In this document: piece by piece, positions 46,457 through 55,928 of the stretch
Layout: every line of letters begins with the position of its first letter
Position numbering within the stretch: position 1 is the stretch's first letter
Source: Gammaproteobacteria bacterium
GTDB lineage: Bacteria; Pseudomonadota; Gammaproteobacteria; Enterobacterales; Kangiellaceae
Assembly (NCBI GenBank): GCA_013372875.1
Contig: JABXIW010000107.1
Location: forward strand, 20,871-84,870
Direction: 5' to 3'
DNA length: 64,000 nucleotides
Program-made: the position numbers and the translations under genes
The notes under the pieces: generated by a model
Databases searched by the model: none
Seen by the model: only the letters and a program-made list of their open reading frames with translations
What the model was told of the DNA's origin: nothing

Positions 46457-48013
46457 TTAGCTTGCTCCTAATAAGTTCCGAAAAGCGCTATAAATTGGCT
46501 TGAGCTGTTTATACATTTTTTTATAACCGTCCTGATACAAGCGCTCATACAAAGCTACATTTTCAGCAATAGGCTCAAAGGTTTCACCGTGCCGACACAT
46601 AGCAGCAACTGCTTCTTGATAATCTGAATAGACCCCTATCCCAACCGCGGCATTAATCGCCGCTCCTAGCGCGGAAGTCTCGTAGGTATGTGGCCTGATC
46701 GCCGGCATATTAAAAATATCGGCGGTTAATTGCATCGCGACCGAGCTTTGTGAGCCTCCACCCGAAACGATTAACTCTTTCATTGGCTGCTTGGTGCGCT
46801 TTTCAATAGATTCCATGCCATCACGTAAGCCATAGGCAATACCTTCTAAAATAGCGCGATATACATGAGCTCTCGTATGCACATCACTAAACCCGATAAT
46901 GGCTCCACGTGCTTCAGGCCCTGGAATTTTAACGCCTGGCGACCAATAGGGTTGTAGCATTAATCCTTCTGAACCAGGCGGAATATCAATCACCGATTCA
47001 TCAAATAATTGCTCAGTAGCTACCCCCATCTTTTCCGATAAATCACGCTCCAAATGACCAAACTGCTCCTTAAACCAACTTACCATCCAGTAGCCACGAT
47101 AAATTTGGTACTCAATAGTGTAAGCATTTGAAACATTGGATGGGTAAGGCGGCACAAACTTAATCGGCTCTATGTATTTGGAACTGGTGACGTTGATGGT
47201 TGCAGTTGTGCCATAACTCAAACATGCCTGATTATCCTGAATACAACCCGAACCCAGTACTTCAGAAGATTTATCAGCACCTGCAGCAATCACAGCAATA
47301 TTTTTTGGCAAACCCGTGGCCAAAGCTGCGGCTTCACTAATCTTTCCAATCAGCTCCCCAGGTTTAACCAATTCAGGTAGTTTATTTTTTTCAATGGGCG
47401 CTGCCTGCCATTTCCAATCGCCATCCTTAGCCCACTGATGATGCTTATAATCAAATGGAATATAGGCTACTTGTGAAGCTAAAGAGTCTTTATATTCTCC
47501 AGTTAACTTAAAATTTAAGTAGCCCGAAAGTAACAGGTATTTATGAGTTTTTCGCCAAATTTCTGGCTGGTTTTCCGCTATCCACGCTGCTTGGCAGCTG
47601 GCCTGAAAATTTTGAATGGTATTTTCAACTCCAGCAATTTTAAACGCATATTTCCATAAGCCACTTATCGGCTTTATATTTTTAACCTTGCGTTTATCCG
47701 TCCAAATAATCGCTGGACGTAAAGACTCTCCAGACTCGTCTAGATTGATCACCGTATTACGCATGGTGGTCACGGCCACGGCTTGAATGGAATCGCGATT
47801 TACCTTGAGATCTTGCCATAAATTATTACAAGCACGACAAAGTGAATCCCAAAAATGATGCGGATGTTGCTCATTCCAATCTGCTTGATCGGAAAAATAA
47901 GCATCCAATAGCGGCACTTGCGACTTGGCAATGATGTTGCCTGATAAATCAAACAAAATCGCTCGAAGCGATTGAGTACCATTATCAATGGCGAGGATCG
48001 TTTTCTGACTCAA
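46457..48013 (-). CDS. FGGY-family carbohydrate kinase
   Basis: A 518-residue kinase with FGGY-N features (ILAIDNGTQSLRAILFDLSG at about 5-24; WNEQHPHHFWDSLCRAC) and an FGGY-C half (GAARGAIIGFSDVHTRAHVYRAILEGIAYGLR, in parts; LIVSGGGSQSSVAMQLTADIF). It phosphorylates a sugar or polyol; the substrate is unknown. It starts with TTG one base after the oligopeptidase stop. It lies between a glycosyltransferase and an oligopeptidase in a carbohydrate cluster, which hints at an LPS-linked or scavenged sugar. Confidence 0.85.
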   Translation of the reverse strand: MSQKTILAIDNGTQSLRAILFDLSGNIIAKSQVPLLDAYFSDQADWNEQHPHHFWDSLCRACNNLWQDLKVNRDSIQAVAVTTMRNTVINLDESGESLRPAIIWTDKRKVKNIKPISGLWKYAFKIAGVENTIQNFQASCQAAWIAENQPEIWRKTHKYLLLSGYLNFKLTGEYKDSLASQVAYIPFDYKHHQWAKDGDWKWQAAPIEKNKLPELVKPGELIGKISEAAALATGLPKNIAVIAAGADKSSEVLGSGCIQDNQACLSYGTTATINVTSSKYIEPIKFVPPYPSNVSNAYTIEYQIYRGYWMVSWFKEQFGHLERDLSEKMGVATEQLFDESVIDIPPGSEGLMLQPYWSPGVKIPGPEARGAIIGFSDVHTRAHVYRAILEGIAYGLRDGMESIEKRTKQPMKELIVSGGGSQSSVAMQLTADIFNMPAIRPHTYETSALGAAINAAVGIGVYSDYQEAVAAMCRHGETFEPIAENVALYERLYQDGYKKMYKQLKPIYSAFRNLLGAS

Positions 48014-48014
48014 T

Positions 48015-50078
48015 TTAATTGCCTAATCCAGAATGGCGCCCTATCCCTGAGTGACGTAATAAGGGCTCAACCGAAGGTTCACGCCCTCGGAATGCTTTAA
48101 ACAGATCCGCAGCTTCTTCTGAGCCACCTTTTTCGAGAATGTGCGTTAAGAAATCTTTGCCAACTTTTGGATCAAAAATACCTTCTTCCTCAAACCGTGA
48201 AAAAGCGTCGGCCGATAAAACTTCTGCCCATTTATAGGAATAATAACCAGCGGCATAGCCACCCGCAAAAATATGACTGAAACCATTTTGAAAGCGATTA
48301 AAGTCGGGCGTCTTTACCACTGCAATTTCATCCCTAACTTGATCAAGGGTGGCTTGTATTTGGTCAGGATTTTCCGGATCAAAATTTTGATGGATTTTAA
48401 AGTCAAAGATCGAAAACTCTAACTGACGCAGCATTTGCATCGCCGACTGGAAATTTTTAGCAGCTAATAGCCTTTCTAATTTGTCAGCAGGCAATGGCTC
48501 TCCAGTTTTATAATGCTTGGCTATTTTTTCTAATCCAGCTTCTACCCAACAAAAGTTTTCCAAAAATTGGCTTGGCAGCTCCACCGCATCCCAAGCAACA
48601 CCACTGATACCTGCGACAGCCGCATAATCAATAGTGGTTAGCATATGATGCAAGCCGTGGCCAAACTCATGAAACAGAGTTGTTACCTCATCATGGGTAA
48701 AGAGTGCAGGTGTATCACCAACAGGGCCATTAAAATTGCAAGTTAAAAAAGCAACTGGTTTTTGAGTCTCTGAGCCATCTTTACGACGGCCAATACAATC
48801 GGCCATCCAGGCTCCGCCACGTTTATTTTTCCGCGCATACAAATCTAAGTAGAAACTCGCGATATGAGTATTATCTTGATTGTAAATATCGAAGAACCGT
48901 ACATCAGGATGCCAAATATCCACATTATCGCGCTCGGCAAAACTAATGCCGAACAACCGCCCAGTAATTTCGAACATACCTTGGATGACTTGATTTTCTG
49001 GAAACCAAGGACGCAACTCTTCTTGTGAAATATTGTACTTCTTACGCTTCAATTTTTCGCTGTAATACGCCAAATCCCATGCTGCCAAATCAGCTTGATC
49101 GTATTCATCTTGAGCAAAATTGAGCAGCTCATTCATTTCTTTTTCTGCTTGTTTTTTAGACTTTACTGCTAAATCTTGTAGGAAGCCCATCACCTCATCA
49201 ACAGAATTTGCCATTTTAGTTGCCAATGACAGATCAGCATAAGAATTAAAGTCCAATAACTTAGCTAATTGATCTCTCAAATTTAAAATTTCAGGCATTA
49301 AAGCCGAATTATCAAACTGCTTATCGTGTGGCCCTTGATCAGAAGCACGGGTACAAAAGGCGGTATAAACTTCCTGACGCAACGCTCGATTATCAGCATG
49401 CATCATCACTGGTAAATAGGACGGATATTCTAAAGTTATGCGATAGCCATCGACACCATTTGCTTCTGCGGTTTGTTTGGCAGCCGCAATCGCAGAATCA
49501 GGAAGCCCATCTAAATCACCTTTGCTTGCTAGATCCTTATGCCATGCCATAGTCGAATCTAATAAGTTCTGCTCAAATTTAGAAGTAAGTTCAGACATTC
49601 GAACTTGAATTTTTCCATATTGTTTTTTCTTTTTTGCAGATAGTGAAACGCCAGATAATTTAAAATCTCGCAAATCGTCTTTTAAAATTTTACGCTGAAT
49701 CGAATCTAGCCCAAGCTCATCGGCTTTATCATTTAAATCTTGGATCACTTGATACAATCCTTGGTGCTGACCCATTTCAGTTCCATATTCACTTAATAAC
49801 GGCAAACAAGCATTGTAAGCATCGCGAATGTCATTGCCATTAACCACTGCATTCATATGACTAATAGGCGACCAAGCCCGGTCTAAGCGATCGCTAATCG
49901 CTTCCATTGGCTTAATAAAAGTTTCCCAATTCAAAGAACTTTTATCTTGCTTATCAACTAATTGATTAATCTCAGCACGACTTTGATCAATGATAGCTGT
50001 AATTGCCTGCAACATATCATCAGGCTTAATTTTTGAGAACGGTGGTAGCGTGTTTAAATTTAGTAAAGGATTATTCAT
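48015..50078 (-). CDS. prlC: oligopeptidase A (M3 metallopeptidase)
   Basis: A 687-residue zinc metallopeptidase with the HEFGHGLHHM motif (HExxH, about residue 463) in TTLFHEFGHGLHHML and the later ELPSQFLENFCWVEAGLEKI. It cleaves short peptides, including signal peptides, in the cytoplasm. The ATG at 50078 overlaps the glycosyltransferase end by 8 bases; the frame can be extended to 50114 but that adds 12 poorly supported residues. Length fits E. coli OpdA (680). Its place inside a carbohydrate cluster looks incidental. Confidence 0.93.
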   Translation of the reverse strand: MNNPLLNLNTLPPFSKIKPDDMLQAITAIIDQSRAEINQLVDKQDKSSLNWETFIKPMEAISDRLDRAWSPISHMNAVVNGNDIRDAYNACLPLLSEYGTEMGQHQGLYQVIQDLNDKADELGLDSIQRKILKDDLRDFKLSGVSLSAKKKKQYGKIQVRMSELTSKFEQNLLDSTMAWHKDLASKGDLDGLPDSAIAAAKQTAEANGVDGYRITLEYPSYLPVMMHADNRALRQEVYTAFCTRASDQGPHDKQFDNSALMPEILNLRDQLAKLLDFNSYADLSLATKMANSVDEVMGFLQDLAVKSKKQAEKEMNELLNFAQDEYDQADLAAWDLAYYSEKLKRKKYNISQEELRPWFPENQVIQGMFEITGRLFGISFAERDNVDIWHPDVRFFDIYNQDNTHIASFYLDLYARKNKRGGAWMADCIGRRKDGSETQKPVAFLTCNFNGPVGDTPALFTHDEVTTLFHEFGHGLHHMLTTIDYAAVAGISGVAWDAVELPSQFLENFCWVEAGLEKIAKHYKTGEPLPADKLERLLAAKNFQSAMQMLRQLEFSIFDFKIHQNFDPENPDQIQATLDQVRDEIAVVKTPDFNRFQNGFSHIFAGGYAAGYYSYKWAEVLSADAFSRFEEEGIFDPKVGKDFLTHILEKGGSEEAADLFKAFRGREPSVEPLLRHSGIGRHSGLGN

Positions 50079-50859
50079 AAGTTGCTTCTTTTCTATCATT
50101 GGAATACAGCTCAAATAACTTGGCTTCTTTTATAAATAAATAATATGCCGTTAGCACTGATAAGATAAAACCTCGCTTTCCAGAAAATATATGTCTCTGA
50201 AAAATATAAGATTTAATAAAGATAGCAGGAAATATCAATAATAATTTCAGTAGTGACGGTTTTTTATTTTTGCTGTATTTTTCTTCTGCTTTAAACGAAG
50301 AATATAAGTTGTTTTTCTCGGTTAGTGTTTTGATATCTGCATAGCCGTAATGATTAAAGGCTTCTCGTATAAAAACCTGAGATCCCTTTATATCCGCTCG
50401 CTCATGGGCAAACCGGCTAAGATCGAAACTGGCCGTTGCTTTTTTATATAAACGACAATTGTTTGGTTTTTTAGTAAAACTCGAAAGTCTCTTGCCCATG
50501 AAAATGTCATTCCTTTGGCAACGAACCGAGTCATATTTATTTTCTTTTACTATCTTAGCAAATTTTTTAATTAATTCTGGTGTTAACTCTTCGTCAGCAT
50601 CAAGATTAAGCACCCATTCATGCGAACATAAACTCATCGCATAGGCTTTTTGCTTGGCATAACCCGGCCAATCATTATGGCTTATTTTTACGTCATAATT
50701 TGCAGCGATTTCTAAAGTTTTATCAGTGCTGCCACTATCAACTAAAATGATCTCATCCATATCACGACAGCTTTCTAACAACCGCTTGATATTTCGTTCT
50801 TCATTGAGCGTTATAATAAAAACACTGATAGGTAATTTTTTTTCTGTAGCGTTTATCAT
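50071..50859 (-). CDS. GT2 glycosyltransferase, WaaE-like
   Basis: A 262-residue GT-A enzyme: PISVFIITLNEERNIKRLLES (in parts, about 10-30), DEIILVDSGSTDKTLEIA (about 35-52), LNLDADEEL (about 85-93, the DxD-type site) and the SRFAHERADI segment. A hydrophobic segment sits near the C-terminus. The pattern is that of LPS core beta-glucosyltransferases of the WaaE/KdtX type. It lies 28 bases behind hldE, which makes the ADP-heptose used in the same pathway. Confidence 0.87.
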   Translation of the reverse strand: MINATEKKLPISVFIITLNEERNIKRLLESCRDMDEIILVDSGSTDKTLEIAANYDVKISHNDWPGYAKQKAYAMSLCSHEWVLNLDADEELTPELIKKFAKIVKENKYDSVRCQRNDIFMGKRLSSFTKKPNNCRLYKKATASFDLSRFAHERADIKGSQVFIREAFNHYGYADIKTLTEKNNLYSSFKAEEKYSKNKKPSLLKLLLIFPAIFIKSYIFQRHIFSGKRGFILSVLTAYYLFIKEAKLFELYSNDRKEATYE

Positions 50860-50887
50860 TTGTTTAATTCGTAGTATGGCTCAGACG

Positions 50888-52315
50888 CTAACTATTTATT
50901 TGCCTGATAGTGTCTATAATGGAGCTGGTCGAAAATCCACTTTTAAATTGTAATATTTTTACTTCCCCACCATTAGCAACGACTTCTTTATAACCAGCAA
51001 TTTCTTCTGCTTTATAGTCGCCGCCTTTGACTAAAACATTTGGCAGGCATTTACCGATGATTCGCTGAGGAGTATCTTCTTCAAATGCTACCACCCAATC
51101 AACGCCTGATAGAGAAGCCAACATTTCCATGCGGTGGTCGAGCGGATTAATGGGACGTGTATCGCCCTTTAATCTCTTCACTGAGTCATCACTATTCACT
51201 GCGATAACCAATCGATCACCTAAATTGGCTGCTTCTTTAAGGTATGCGACATGGCCTGGGTGCAAAATATCAAAACAGCCATTGGTCATGACCACAGTCT
51301 CACCATTAGCTTGTGCCTTTTGCATCAAAGATTTTAATTGATCTTCTGAAACTACACCTTGCTCAGGTGCTGATAATAGGTCAAAAGACTGTTGCAACTC
51401 TTGTGCATTGGTTGTTGCCGTGCCTAACTTACCCACCACTATTCCTGCGGCTTGATTTGCAATTTTGCTCGCCAGAATCCAATCTTTTTCGCAAGCATAG
51501 CTCGCCGCTAAAGCGGCAATCACGGTATCACCAGCGCCTGTTACGTCTGAGATTTCTCGAGCTTGAGTTGCTTGCAAATACGGCTGTTTATCTTTTTCAA
51601 TCAACGCCATGCCTTTTTCACTTCGCGTTACCAATAACGCTGTCAGATCCAGCCGCTCTTGCAATAATTTTCCCTTTGCAAGTAGATCTTCATCCGAATT
51701 GGTTTTACCTACAATAGCTTCAAATTCAGATTGATTTGGGGTTAATAAAGTCGCACCTTGATATTTTTCGAAACTGCCACCCTTAGGATCAACTATCACG
51801 GGAACATTTTTGCTTTTAGCACTCTGAATAATATCGGCAACTCGACCAAGAGTCCCTTTATTGTAATCGGATAAAACAACTAAGTCGTAATTTTCAATTT
51901 CAATCTCGAGTTTTTCAATTTCCAGCGGATGAACTAAAGCAAAGTCTTTCTCAAAATCCAAGCGAATTAACTGCTGATTTCTACTGATCACTCTCAATTT
52001 AGTAATAGTGGTTTGATTTTTTCTTTTCTCAAATCTGCAATGAACGCTCGCGTCACCAAGTAAAGCCTCTAGATTGGTAGCTTCAACATCGTCTCCAGTT
52101 ATTCCACACAGAGTAACTTTTGCACCCAAGGAAGCAATATTAATGGCAACGTTGGCAGCTCCACCGGCTCTTTCTTCTACCTCCGCTACATTCACTACGG
52201 GAACGGGCGACTCTGGTGATATTCTCGAAGTGTCGCCATGCCAGTAGCGATCCAACATAATATCGCCAATAACTAAAATATTGGCTTGCGAAAAATTGGG
52301 TAAAATAACTTTCAT
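50888..52315 (-). CDS. hldE: bifunctional heptose-7-phosphate kinase/heptose-1-phosphate adenylyltransferase HldE
   Basis: HldE makes ADP-heptose precursors for LPS core. The 475-residue protein has an N-terminal ribokinase-type domain (about 1-320) with DIMLDRYWHGDTSRISPESPVPV (in parts, about 18-40) and DVTGAGDTVIAALAAS (about 260-275), and a C-terminal nucleotidyltransferase domain with TNGCFDILHPGHVAYL (about 344-359, HxGH site) and KGGDYKAEEIAGY. Length matches E. coli (477). The gene heads the leftward cluster. gmhB, which acts between its two reactions, is about 8 kb away. Confidence 0.97.
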   Translation of the reverse strand: MKVILPNFSQANILVIGDIMLDRYWHGDTSRISPESPVPVVNVAEVEERAGGAANVAINIASLGAKVTLCGITGDDVEATNLEALLGDASVHCRFEKRKNQTTITKLRVISRNQQLIRLDFEKDFALVHPLEIEKLEIEIENYDLVVLSDYNKGTLGRVADIIQSAKSKNVPVIVDPKGGSFEKYQGATLLTPNQSEFEAIVGKTNSDEDLLAKGKLLQERLDLTALLVTRSEKGMALIEKDKQPYLQATQAREISDVTGAGDTVIAALAASYACEKDWILASKIANQAAGIVVGKLGTATTNAQELQQSFDLLSAPEQGVVSEDQLKSLMQKAQANGETVVMTNGCFDILHPGHVAYLKEAANLGDRLVIAVNSDDSVKRLKGDTRPINPLDHRMEMLASLSGVDWVVAFEEDTPQRIIGKCLPNVLVKGGDYKAEEIAGYKEVVANGGEVKILQFKSGFSTSSIIDTIRQINS

Positions 52316-52433
52316 AGTGATACGCGAAAAAAAGTATGCTTAATCATAACGATTTTCCTAGAATTTTGTAACATATTATCCCCCAACCGGGTTAAATACG
52401 TATAATTAATGAAAGATTGATTTGAGAATTATT

Positions 52434-53786
52434 ATGTCAGCTAAACACTATGATTTTATTGCCGTTGGTGGCGGCAGCGGGGGTATCGCTAGCGCTAATC
52501 GAGCAGCCATGTATGGCGCCAAATGCGCCATCATCGAAGCTAAAGCCATTGGTGGCACCTGCGTCAACGTTGGCTGCGTGCCAAAAAAAGCCATGTGGTA
52601 CGGTGCACAAGTAGCCGAAGCAATGAAATATGCTGCGGATTATGGTTTTCAATTGGGTCATACTGATTTTAACTGGGCTAAGCTTGTTGAATCTCGCCAA
52701 GCCTATATTGATCGCATTCACAAGAGTTATGACCGAGTACTTGCCAACAATAAGATTGATCGCATTGAAGGCTTTGCTAAATTCATTGACAACCATACAC
52801 TGGAAGTCAATGGCGAGCGCTTTAATGCTGAGCATATTGTCATAGCCACTGGTGGTTATCCGTCGGTCCCCAGTATTCCAGGCGCAGAGTATGGCATCGA
52901 CTCGGATGGCTTTTTTGAGCTAGAGCAACAGCCTAAATCCGCTGCAGTGATTGGCGCTGGTTATATAGCGGTAGAAATTGCAGGGGTTTTTAATGCACTT
53001 GGCACCAAAACTCACCTAGTGATGCGAAAAGACAAGCCATTACGCGATTTTGATGCTCTGCTTTCCGATACTTTAATCGAAGTCATGCACAATTCTGCAT
53101 TGAATGTGCACACCCAATGCATCCCAGAAAAAGTTACCAAAGATGAGCAGGGTATCAGTATTCATTGCCAAAGCGGCACTGTAATTGGTCCTGTTGAAAC
53201 CCTAGTTTGGGCGGTTGGGCGTTCGCCTGCCACTCAAGGGTTAGGCCTAGAAAATACCGATATCCAACTTGATCCACGAGGTTTTATTACTACTGATAAA
53301 TACCAAAATACCAACGTTAAGCAAGTTTATGCGATTGGCGACAATACTGGTCGAGCGGCTTTAACTCCTGTAGCGATTGCCGCTGGTCGTCGCTTATCGG
53401 AGCGATTATTTAATGGTAAAACTGATGAGCATTTGGATTACAGCAACATTCCCACAGTGGTCTTTAGTCACCCTCCAATTGGCACTGTCGGTTTAACCGA
53501 AGAGCAGGCCAAAACAGAATATGGGCAAGACAAAGTTAAAGTTTACCAGTCTCAATTTACCGCCATGTATTCAGCTCTAACGAGTCATCGTGAACCAACC
53601 CGCATGAAACTCGTCTGTGTTGGAGAAGACGAAAAGGTAGTCGGCATTCATGGCATTGGTTTTGCTATGGATGAAATTTTGCAAGGTTTTGCCGTAGCAT
53701 TAAAGATGGGGGCAACTAAAAAGGATTTTGATAATACGGTGGCGATCCATCCGACGTCAGCGGAAGAGTTTGTGACCATGCGCTAG
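52434..53786 (+). CDS. gor: glutathione-disulfide reductase
   Basis: A 450-residue FAD-dependent disulphide reductase with [19 protein letters not shown] (FAD site, about 11-29), redox motif [13 protein letters not shown] (about 38-50), NADPH site [17 protein letters not shown] (about 170-186), and the C-terminal dimer/active site HPTSAEEF (His and Glu). It keeps glutathione reduced with NADPH. Length matches E. coli Gor. The ATG at 52434 is preferred over the longer TTG-started frame at 52422. It diverges from hldE with a TATAAT at 52401-52406. Confidence 0.95.
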   Translation: MSAKHYDFIAVGGGSGGIASANRAAMYGAKCAIIEAKAIGGTCVNVGCVPKKAMWYGAQVAEAMKYAADYGFQLGHTDFNWAKLVESRQAYIDRIHKSYDRVLANNKIDRIEGFAKFIDNHTLEVNGERFNAEHIVIATGGYPSVPSIPGAEYGIDSDGFFELEQQPKSAAVIGAGYIAVEIAGVFNALGTKTHLVMRKDKPLRDFDALLSDTLIEVMHNSALNVHTQCIPEKVTKDEQGISIHCQSGTVIGPVETLVWAVGRSPATQGLGLENTDIQLDPRGFITTDKYQNTNVKQVYAIGDNTGRAALTPVAIAAGRRLSERLFNGKTDEHLDYSNIPTVVFSHPPIGTVGLTEEQAKTEYGQDKVKVYQSQFTAMYSALTSHREPTRMKLVCVGEDEKVVGIHGIGFAMDEILQGFAVALKMGATKKDFDNTVAIHPTSAEEFVTMR

Positions 53787-53852
53787 GAATAATTATTTTT
53801 GTTGATTTCTTAATTCCTAGTTTTGATCTTTAAGTTTAGATAGCTCCTAATA

Positions 53853-53881
53853 GAGAAAGCCCTGAAATTCAGGGCTTTCTC
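53853..53881. terminator. terminator-like palindrome between gor and the TraB gene
   Basis: A near-perfect palindrome, GAGAAAGCCCTGAA (53853-53866) and TTCAGGGCTTTCTC (53868-53881), at the junction of two convergent genes. T runs outside the stem are weak, so it is a likely bidirectional terminator rather than a certain one. Confidence 0.6.
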
Positions 53882-53896
53882 TTAATGGCTAGATAA

Positions 53897-54955
53897 TTAG
53901 ATGCGTTCTATTTTAAAGCCTTTGGCTTCTAGATATTGGTTCACACTGTTTTCGCCTGCATAGTGAGCCGCGCCCACCACCGCAAATACACTTTTACCAC
54001 TGTTAATCAAATCGGCAATACCGTCAGCCATCACTTGGTTGCGCTTATACAAGAATATTTCATTAAATTGATTGGCAATTTCTTCTGATACGCCTAGATC
54101 TTTGGCATCTTGCTCAGCTTGCTGCATAAACTCATCTAACTGGCCAGTTTTCCATGCAATCATCAGATTCTCAACATCGTCAGCATCTTTACTGATAGCG
54201 CCCAACACCATAAAGTCTTGTAGCTCTTTAGGCATTTGATCGAGCATTTTTAATTGACCATCAACCGACTCCAGCTCGACGATTTCTTTATTTTCAGCAC
54301 CGCGAATAAAGAATTTATCCACACCCAATTCTTCCGAATAACCCGCTTTCATCACACCCATCACTTCGATGGTTAGCGCAGCCATCCAGGGCTCAAATAC
54401 TTTAACCATGTTGCAAGTGGCGGTTTGGGTTTCGCAAAAAACATCGTATTTCGCTTTGGTCTTTTCAGATAACACGGTCGGTAGTGGATTTTCTAGATCT
54501 AAAGCTAATTGTTGTACCGTTTGCGCCATCTGCATTTGGTCAACTTTAGTAATATCAGCCTCAACCGCTAGAGCCTCCGATGCAGCAAAAGCATCCATAA
54601 CTTTTTGCGGTAATGGATACATACTCTTGTCACCCACATGGATTGAACCGAACAAATACGAAGTTTTGCCATTGTGCTCAATTTTCCACATTGCTGGCGA
54701 ATAATCTGAAGCTGCATCACTTTCGACAGTTTCATTTTTCACCATAACTGCATCAGACTCGGCTTTGGAATCATCAACTTCAGCCGCTTCAGTTTGAAGC
54801 TCCTTAGAAGAATCCTCATCTTTATCGCAGGTATAACAATTTTCTTCCCACCCTTTCTTCGCTCCTTCTTTTGCACCTTTAAAAGCACTAGACATAGCAT
54901 AAAAGCCGCCTACCGCCAGCGCAATGAAAGCCAGTACAAATAATATTCTCTTCAT
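53897..54955 (-). CDS. TraB/GumN family protein
   Basis: A 352-residue protein with an N-terminal membrane anchor (ILFVLAFIALAVGGFYAM), an acidic linker containing CYTCDKDED, and a TraB/GumN domain (about 85-350): WKIEHNGKTSYLFGSIHVG with the conserved GSxH, EALAVEADI, and FAVVGAAHYAGENSV with the second GxxH. The family is thought to include metal-dependent peptidases. It lies 9 bases behind an ATP-grasp gene, so the two form a transcript. Confidence 0.88.
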   Translation of the reverse strand: MKRILFVLAFIALAVGGFYAMSSAFKGAKEGAKKGWEENCYTCDKDEDSSKELQTEAAEVDDSKAESDAVMVKNETVESDAASDYSPAMWKIEHNGKTSYLFGSIHVGDKSMYPLPQKVMDAFAASEALAVEADITKVDQMQMAQTVQQLALDLENPLPTVLSEKTKAKYDVFCETQTATCNMVKVFEPWMAALTIEVMGVMKAGYSEELGVDKFFIRGAENKEIVELESVDGQLKMLDQMPKELQDFMVLGAISKDADDVENLMIAWKTGQLDEFMQQAEQDAKDLGVSEEIANQFNEIFLYKRNQVMADGIADLINSGKSVFAVVGAAHYAGENSVNQYLEAKGFKIERI

Positions 54956-54964
54956 CAGTTTCTC

Positions 54965-55843
54965 CTAGTTCTTTATATATTTTAGTAATTTTTCCGTTAA
55001 TAGTTCACAGCTCTTTGTTCCGCCATGCCTAAAAAACAAAGACGGCTCAATAAGCTCCATTTCATTTAAATAGGCTTCGCCATTTTCACCATGCAAAAAA
55101 TCAATTCGGGCATATAACAAGCGCCCAAATTTTTTCTCCACCCACGCCAGAGCCTTAGCCGCGACTGCTTTTTCTTGCTCATTCAGCTCGTAGGGATAGT
55201 CTTTAGCACCATAATCATCCTGCACTCTGAAATCACCTTTGACTGGCACTTTGCGAGTTCCATGGCTGAATTGATGGTCAAAAAAGATACCCGAGGTTTC
55301 ACCAAACTCTTCAACACTATTAAGATAGGGTTGCAATACTAGATCTTCAAGTGGCGTTAAGCGAACCACATGTTGCTGCGCCTTCACCAAACCCTCTGGG
55401 CTAGTTTCAAAGCGACAGCATTCGCGCGCATTCGCACCAATCAAAGGTTTAATAAAACCCTTGTCCCAACCTCGGCGCTGCATAATGGACTCAATATCAT
55501 AATCACCAGCGGTTAATAACCACTCGGAAGGAGCAATCGCAATACCTGCCTCTTCAAGATCTTTTAGGTACTTTTTATGGCTATTCCAAAGCAAAATATC
55601 TTTCTGATTCAATAACTTAGTTTGGCTCGATACCGTTTCAATCCAACTAACAAACTCAGCAAAACGCTCTTGATAATCCCAAGTGGTGCGAATAAGACAA
55701 GCATCGTATTGCGCCCAGTCGGTTACTGAATCCCAAGCAAGAATATCGTAGTTAATATTGCGTCTTGTTAGTTCAGCAAAAAAAGGTAAGTCGTCTTTTT
55801 CCCAATCTGGCAAATCGGCGCAACTGGCAATGGCTATGTTCAT
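54965..55843 (-). CDS. ATP-grasp family protein, DcsG/RimK-like
   Basis: A 292-residue protein with an N-terminal pre-ATP-grasp region (IASCADLPDWEKDDLPF; RTTWDYQERFAEFVSW), a central nucleotide-binding part (GFIKPLIGANAREC) and a C-terminal segment YARIDFLHGENGEAYLNEMELIEPSL (in parts) with the metal-binding Asp/Glu/Asn pattern. This layout resembles the cycloserine ligase DcsG and glutathione-synthase-like ligases. It would join a carboxylate to an amine using ATP; the substrates are unknown. It precedes the TraB/GumN gene by 9 bases. Confidence 0.85.
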   Translation of the reverse strand: MNIAIASCADLPDWEKDDLPFFAELTRRNINYDILAWDSVTDWAQYDACLIRTTWDYQERFAEFVSWIETVSSQTKLLNQKDILLWNSHKKYLKDLEEAGIAIAPSEWLLTAGDYDIESIMQRRGWDKGFIKPLIGANARECCRFETSPEGLVKAQQHVVRLTPLEDLVLQPYLNSVEEFGETSGIFFDHQFSHGTRKVPVKGDFRVQDDYGAKDYPYELNEQEKAVAAKALAWVEKKFGRLLYARIDFLHGENGEAYLNEMELIEPSLFFRHGGTKSCELLTEKLLKYIKN

Positions 55844-55928
55844 GGTATTAATTTATAAAATTAAGTTTTGCAGCAAGAATAACAGAATTGTTAGCCGAAT
55901 AAAGCCTAGGCTCAGCAAGAATCCGCTA

